Shown here piece by piece: positions 60,551 to 64,000 of a stretch of DNA of 64,000 bases. The position numbers and the translations under genes are program-made. The stretch is from Epilithonimonas zeae (GTDB taxonomy: Bacteria; Bacteroidota; Bacteroidia; Flavobacteriales; Weeksellaceae). Below the pieces are notes generated by a model. That model ran no database searches. It was not told the origin of the DNA and saw nothing but the letters and a program-made list of their open reading frames with translations. The stretch is from positions 868,001-932,000 of the forward strand of contig NZ_FSRK01000001.1 of assembly GCF_900141765.1 (NCBI RefSeq), in the 5' to 3' direction. How positions within the stretch are numbered: the stretch's first letter is position 1; every line of letters begins with the position of its first letter.

Positions 60551-61786
60551 ATGAATAGAAAACTGACATACTTTTTTTGCCTGTTTGCAATAGGGTTGCC
60601 GATAATGGGCTTTGCTCAGACCGATAGTGATTACAGCAATCTGTTACAGTTTTTAAAAGGTGACGGTGCTTTTGAAAAATGGTTTATGGAAGTCTTCACT
60701 AAACTGGATAACAGTGTACAGGATAGTGCACAAGGTTCAGCATTAGTAGGAAGAGCAATAGGTGGTTTAGGAGCGTTGATGTATCTCGGCTATATGGGAT
60801 GGCAAATGGCAGCCGGAGATCGGGAATGGGAAATTACACCGATGCTCAAACCTATTCTTATTGGATTTACACTCATTTATTGGATGGGATTTGTTAATCT
60901 TTTGCAAGCTCCGTTCGAAGCACTCGCAGAACCGGGAATTGCCATTTTTAGTGACATCGAATCTGAGGTCAATGATTTAAGAATTGAAAGGTTCAAAAAA
61001 CAACAGAAATTGTTGGATGCTGTTATTAAAATCAATGCTGAAGAGGATGCCAAGCAGGAAGTAATCAATAATACCAGCAAGGATGCTGATGATTCGTGGT
61101 TTGATATCAGCGAGGGTATAGATAAATTGTTGCAACCTATTAAGGAATGGCAGATCAGAATGGAATTTCAATTACAAAAATTAGTGGCGGAAGTCATCGA
61201 ATTTATTTGTCTTTCAATTCTAAGAATATGTGTCTACCTCATTTTCTTTATCCAAAAAATCTGGGCATATATATTAATCATTCTTGGACCAATTGCAGTT
61301 GGAATGTCACTGATTCCGGGATTTGAAAATTCTTTATACAGCTGGGTGTCAAAATTCATCAATATTAATCTCTACACTTTTGTTGCCTATACGATCATCA
61401 ACATCGGACAACAACTGATTGCATCGGGCTATACGATGGAAATCGAAAGATATGATACGCTTTTAACCAACGGAACCATTACCGATTTAGATGCTTTGAT
61501 GGTCTATGTTACAAACTCAGGAATGATTTATAATCAGCTCTTTACCTGCGTGGCTTATATCGTCACAGGAATCGGAGTTCTAATGACCCCAACTATTGCC
61601 GATACGATTGTAACCGCAGGTGGAGCAGGAGCGATGACCAAAATGAAAAGTGCAGCAGGCAGAATTGCGAGTGGAGCAAAAACAGCAGTTTTGGCAGTTA
61701 AGACTGGCGGAGCTTCCGCAGCGAAGTCTGCAGCGGCAGCTTCTGCATCAGGAAGGGTGAATGATGCAATGAAAAATAAAAAGTAG
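60551..61786 (+). CDS. traJ: Conjugal transfer protein TraJ (VirB6-like)
   Basis: A 411-residue polytopic inner-membrane protein with a signal peptide, about six hydrophobic helices, and an Ala/Gly-rich C-terminus. It forms part of the inner-membrane channel, like VirB6. The sequence (GRAIGGLGALMYLGYMGWQM, PIAVGMSLIPGFENSLYSW) matches TraJ of Bacteroidetes conjugative transposons. Confidence 0.85.
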   Translation: MNRKLTYFFCLFAIGLPIMGFAQTDSDYSNLLQFLKGDGAFEKWFMEVFTKLDNSVQDSAQGSALVGRAIGGLGALMYLGYMGWQMAAGDREWEITPMLKPILIGFTLIYWMGFVNLLQAPFEALAEPGIAIFSDIESEVNDLRIERFKKQQKLLDAVIKINAEEDAKQEVINNTSKDADDSWFDISEGIDKLLQPIKEWQIRMEFQLQKLVAEVIEFICLSILRICVYLIFFIQKIWAYILIILGPIAVGMSLIPGFENSLYSWVSKFININLYTFVAYTIINIGQQLIASGYTMEIERYDTLLTNGTITDLDALMVYVTNSGMIYNQLFTCVAYIVTGIGVLMTPTIADTIVTAGGAGAMTKMKSAAGRIASGAKTAVLAVKTGGASAAKSAAAASASGRVNDAMKNKK

Positions 61787-61808
61787 TCCAAGTAAAAATC
61801 TTTAAGAA

Positions 61809-62423
61809 ATGCTTATAAAAAATATAGAACAGAGAATCAAGATCAATAAGGTAGTGTCATTGGGCGCTATTGCATTTGCTGTCTTCATCATCATTGCAGG
61901 TTTTTTTTTTTCTTATAAAATGATTCAGGATTCGAGAAAATCAATCTACATTTTGGACAATGGAGTTCCGGTTCTTGCCAAGCAGACCGATGTATTTCTG
62001 AACAGACCTGTGGAATATAAAGCACAGATCGAATTATTCCACAGACTCTTTTTTACGCTGGCTTCTGATGATTCTTATATCAAAGAGAATATCCAAAAGT
62101 CATTGTATCTCATTGATGACAGTGGGAAAAAGGAGTACACCAACCTAAGAGAAAAGGGATTTTATAATCAGATTGTTGCTTCCAGTTCAATGGTCACTAT
62201 CCACACAGATTCCATTAGCCTGGATATGGAAAATAAGAAATTTCAATTTTTTGGAAAACAGATGATAACAAGAAAATCTTCTGTCATTACCCGAAAATTA
62301 TTTACGGAAGGATTTTTTGATGACATCATTAGAAGCCCTAACAATCCTCACGGTGTACTTCTTAAAAACTGGCGAATCATTGATAACGAAGAATTGTCTA
62401 ACCAAAATAAAAACTCTTACTAA
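61809..62423 (+). CDS. traK: Conjugal transfer protein TraK (VirB8-like)
   Basis: A 204-residue protein with one N-terminal membrane helix (VVSLGAIAFAVFIIIAGFFF) and a periplasmic domain (DNGVPVLAKQTDVFLNRPVE). It corresponds to the TraK component of this T4SS family, the VirB8-like assembly factor. Confidence 0.85.
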   Translation: MLIKNIEQRIKINKVVSLGAIAFAVFIIIAGFFFSYKMIQDSRKSIYILDNGVPVLAKQTDVFLNRPVEYKAQIELFHRLFFTLASDDSYIKENIQKSLYLIDDSGKKEYTNLREKGFYNQIVASSSMVTIHTDSISLDMENKKFQFFGKQMITRKSSVITRKLFTEGFFDDIIRSPNNPHGVLLKNWRIIDNEELSNQNKNSY

Positions 62424-62424
62424 G

Positions 62425-62778
62425 ATGAATGCTTTTGTTAAAAAAAACGGACAGAAATGGTTAGGCTGGGCAGTGAGAAATCCTAAGAAGTTTTTTATGT
62501 ATTCGATGGCTTTCTTATCCGTTTCCTTCATCATATCCATTGTACAAGGTGTATTTTTTCCTTCAGATATGACATTCAAAATAAAGCCCCCTGTTATTTA
62601 TTCCAAGAGTTCAGTCATTCAAAATACTTTACCAAATAATGAAAAGGAAATGGAGAAAATAGTAGCTGAGCTCCAATCCCTGAAAGTAAAAAGAGATAGG
62701 CAAGACTTAAAAAAAGAAGACAGCTTGAGAATAGAATATCTGTTTAACCAATACCAACACTTAAAAAATGGACATTAA
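62425..62778 (+). CDS. traL: TraL-like conjugation protein
   Basis: A 117-residue protein with one membrane helix (FFMYSMAFLSVSFIISIVQ) and a coiled tail. It is in the TraL position, between TraK and TraM. The frame is open from 62317, but ATG at 62425, 1 nt after the traK stop, is the proper start. It overlaps traM by 11 nt. Confidence 0.65.
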   Translation: MNAFVKKNGQKWLGWAVRNPKKFFMYSMAFLSVSFIISIVQGVFFPSDMTFKIKPPVIYSKSSVIQNTLPNNEKEMEKIVAELQSLKVKRDRQDLKKEDSLRIEYLFNQYQHLKNGH

Positions 62779-63979
62779 GAAAATCAACTTTAAAGAAAAA
62801 AAATACGTTCTGCCTCTTCTTGCTCTGCCGTTCATTTTACTGTTTGCGTATGTAGGAGCTCAGTTTACAAAGGATGATAAGCCTATGGAAAAACCAAAGG
62901 AGCTTTCCACATTACTGGGTGAATCTCAGGATTCCATTATGACTAAAAATGATGCTTATGATGCATTCTTCAAAAAAGATGATAATAGAACAATGCTTGG
63001 AGGATTAGACAGGGAACAGGACAGTTTTCTAAGCTATGACGACCAGTTGTCATTAGCTCAAAAAAGAAGAATCGATTCAATAAAAGCTGTCAATTCAAGG
63101 CAGAGTCAATATCAGGCAAACGGAAATCCATCATCCTATTATAACCCTAAACAAGGTAAAGAAGATCAGGACTATAAAAGATCGACTGAGATTATTAAAA
63201 TGTTGAATGACAAATCCAACGGAAAAGCAGAAGATAATATTCAGACTGAAAAGCCTAAAACTAAAGAGCAAAATACACAGCAAGATCCTGTAAAATATCT
63301 GAAACAGCAAATGCTGGTGATGGATTCTTTAGAGAAAGCAAGAGATCCCGAGTATCAAAGCAAGTTGGCGGCAGAACAGAAGCTAAAAGCCAATAAAGAA
63401 AAAATGAACGAGTTCCTTAATTCTACTTTCAATGTCAGTAAGTCAGGTATCAATCATGACTTCAATGCCATTTATAAAGACAAGGAAAATAGTTTTATCA
63501 AGGCTGTTATCGATGAAAACAACAAAGGGTTTTTGGGAAGCAGAATAAGATTTCGATTGCTGGAGGACATCTATGTTGGAAACAGGAATATCAGTAAAGG
63601 TTCCATTCTGTATGGTCAAATCTCAGGATTTACAATGCAGAGAGTTGATTTGAAAATCATTTCTGTATTTGCTAAAGGAGAGATTTTTCCCATCAACCTA
63701 TCTATTTACGATGTTGATGGTATGAAAGGCTTGTATGTGCCGCAAAGCGGTTTCAGAGATATGATTCGAGAAATGGGAAGTAATTCAGTTCAGGGAACCC
63801 AAATGGATATGGGTGGAGAAGGATTTTTTACAACGATTGGTTCCAAACTATTTACATCCACTTCCAAGTCGATCGCAAACCTCATTAAAATCAATAAAGC
63901 CAAGTTGAAGTACAATTCTTATGTATTTCTGATTGACGAAAAACAATTGAAAGATTCAAAAAACCAAACAAAACCTTAA
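62768..63979 (+). CDS. traM: Conjugal transfer protein TraM (VirB10-like)
   Basis: A 403-residue protein with one N-terminal membrane helix (YVLPLLALPFILLFAYVG), a long charged linker, and a C-terminal beta domain (SRIRFRLLEDIYVGNRNISK) that links the inner and outer membranes. It matches TraM of conjugative transposons. It overlaps the TraL-like gene by 11 nt. Confidence 0.85.
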   Translation: MDIKKINFKEKKYVLPLLALPFILLFAYVGAQFTKDDKPMEKPKELSTLLGESQDSIMTKNDAYDAFFKKDDNRTMLGGLDREQDSFLSYDDQLSLAQKRRIDSIKAVNSRQSQYQANGNPSSYYNPKQGKEDQDYKRSTEIIKMLNDKSNGKAEDNIQTEKPKTKEQNTQQDPVKYLKQQMLVMDSLEKARDPEYQSKLAAEQKLKANKEKMNEFLNSTFNVSKSGINHDFNAIYKDKENSFIKAVIDENNKGFLGSRIRFRLLEDIYVGNRNISKGSILYGQISGFTMQRVDLKIISVFAKGEIFPINLSIYDVDGMKGLYVPQSGFRDMIREMGSNSVQGTQMDMGGEGFFTTIGSKLFTSTSKSIANLIKINKAKLKYNSYVFLIDEKQLKDSKNQTKP

Positions 63980-63984
63980 AAGCA

Positions 63985-64000
63985 ATGAAATCATTTTTAT
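63985..64000 (+). CDS. Start of the next tra gene (probably traN), cut by the window end
   Basis: ATG at 63985, 5 nt after the traM stop, opens MKSFL. The order suggests TraN (VirB9-like). Only five codons are visible. Confidence 0.5.

Larger units (their letters stand above)
29075..64000. mobile_element. Integrative and conjugative element (right end outside the window)
   Basis: A tyrosine recombinase at the mnmE border, excisionase-like HTH, replication-type genes, cargo with defence-like modules, a MOBP relaxase and a Bacteroidetes TraE-to-TraM type IV secretion operon together define a conjugative element. It enters directly after intact mnmE. Neither the coupling protein (T4CP) nor the right attachment site is in the window. 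Base composition of the cargo around 40-44 kb is clearly more AT-rich than the chromosome. Confidence 0.85.

Overview
The window is from a low-GC member of the Bacteroidota, most likely class Flavobacteriia and close to Chryseobacterium or Epilithonimonas. The evidence is TAnnTTTG-type -7 promoter boxes, type IX secretion C-terminal tails, a Bacteroidetes-type conjugation operon (TraE/F/G/I/J/K/L/M order), and secreted proteins typical of this group. No taxonomic search could be run.

Positions 1-28905 are ordinary chromosome: a glycogen operon (3' part of glgB, glgA, glgC); a run of small SRPBCC, VOC/PhnB-like, DinB-like and RibD/DHFR-like proteins (4846-9739); a membrane J-domain protein and a 50-residue Cys-rich protein; an SGNH hydrolase; two tandem secreted endonuclease I paralogues with type IX tails; a LolC/E-like permease with rbfA; esterases; aminopeptidase P; a 2OG-Fe(II) oxygenase; an acyl-lipid desaturase; tyrS; two secreted surface proteins; and mnmE. 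Several intergenic gaps hold REP-like or inverted-repeat elements.

At the 3' end of mnmE (28905) an integrative and conjugative element (ICE) begins and runs past the window end. It opens with a tyrosine recombinase, an excisionase-like HTH protein, a VapE-like P-loop protein, a Toprim protein and a replication-type HTH protein (29075-33708). A cargo region follows (about 33.9-49.1 kb), bracketed by a 20-bp direct repeat. Then come the mobilisation genes (MobC-like protein and MOBP-type relaxase) and the type IV secretion operon (ParA-like protein to TraM; TraN begins at 63985). The tra operon includes a VirB4-like TraG with a J-domain inserted in its ATPase domain. Four consecutive tra products share one C-terminal motif.

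The most striking cargo is a minus-strand pair at 37279-39190. An ECF-type sigma factor with an extra C-terminal helix-turn-helix lies 1 nt upstream of a TnpB/Cas12f-like protein that has lost all three RuvC catalytic acids and its C-terminal zinc ribbon. The region upstream of the sigma gene folds into a long, bulged, repeatedly paired structure that looks like a guide-RNA scaffold. It sits between the sigma gene and a divergent XRE regulator with an 18-bp palindromic operator. The layout fits an RNA-guided transcription system (dead Cas12f plus sigma factor).

Other cargo looks defence-like. A very AT-rich overlapping operon encodes a GHKL ATPase, a STAS/phosphoribosyltransferase protein, and a metallophosphoesterase fused to a phosphoribosyltransferase. 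There are also a TIR-like protein, a DUF4365-TPR protein, and a zinc-ribbon protein paired with a membrane-anchored S1-repeat protein. No tRNA, rRNA or CRISPR array was seen.
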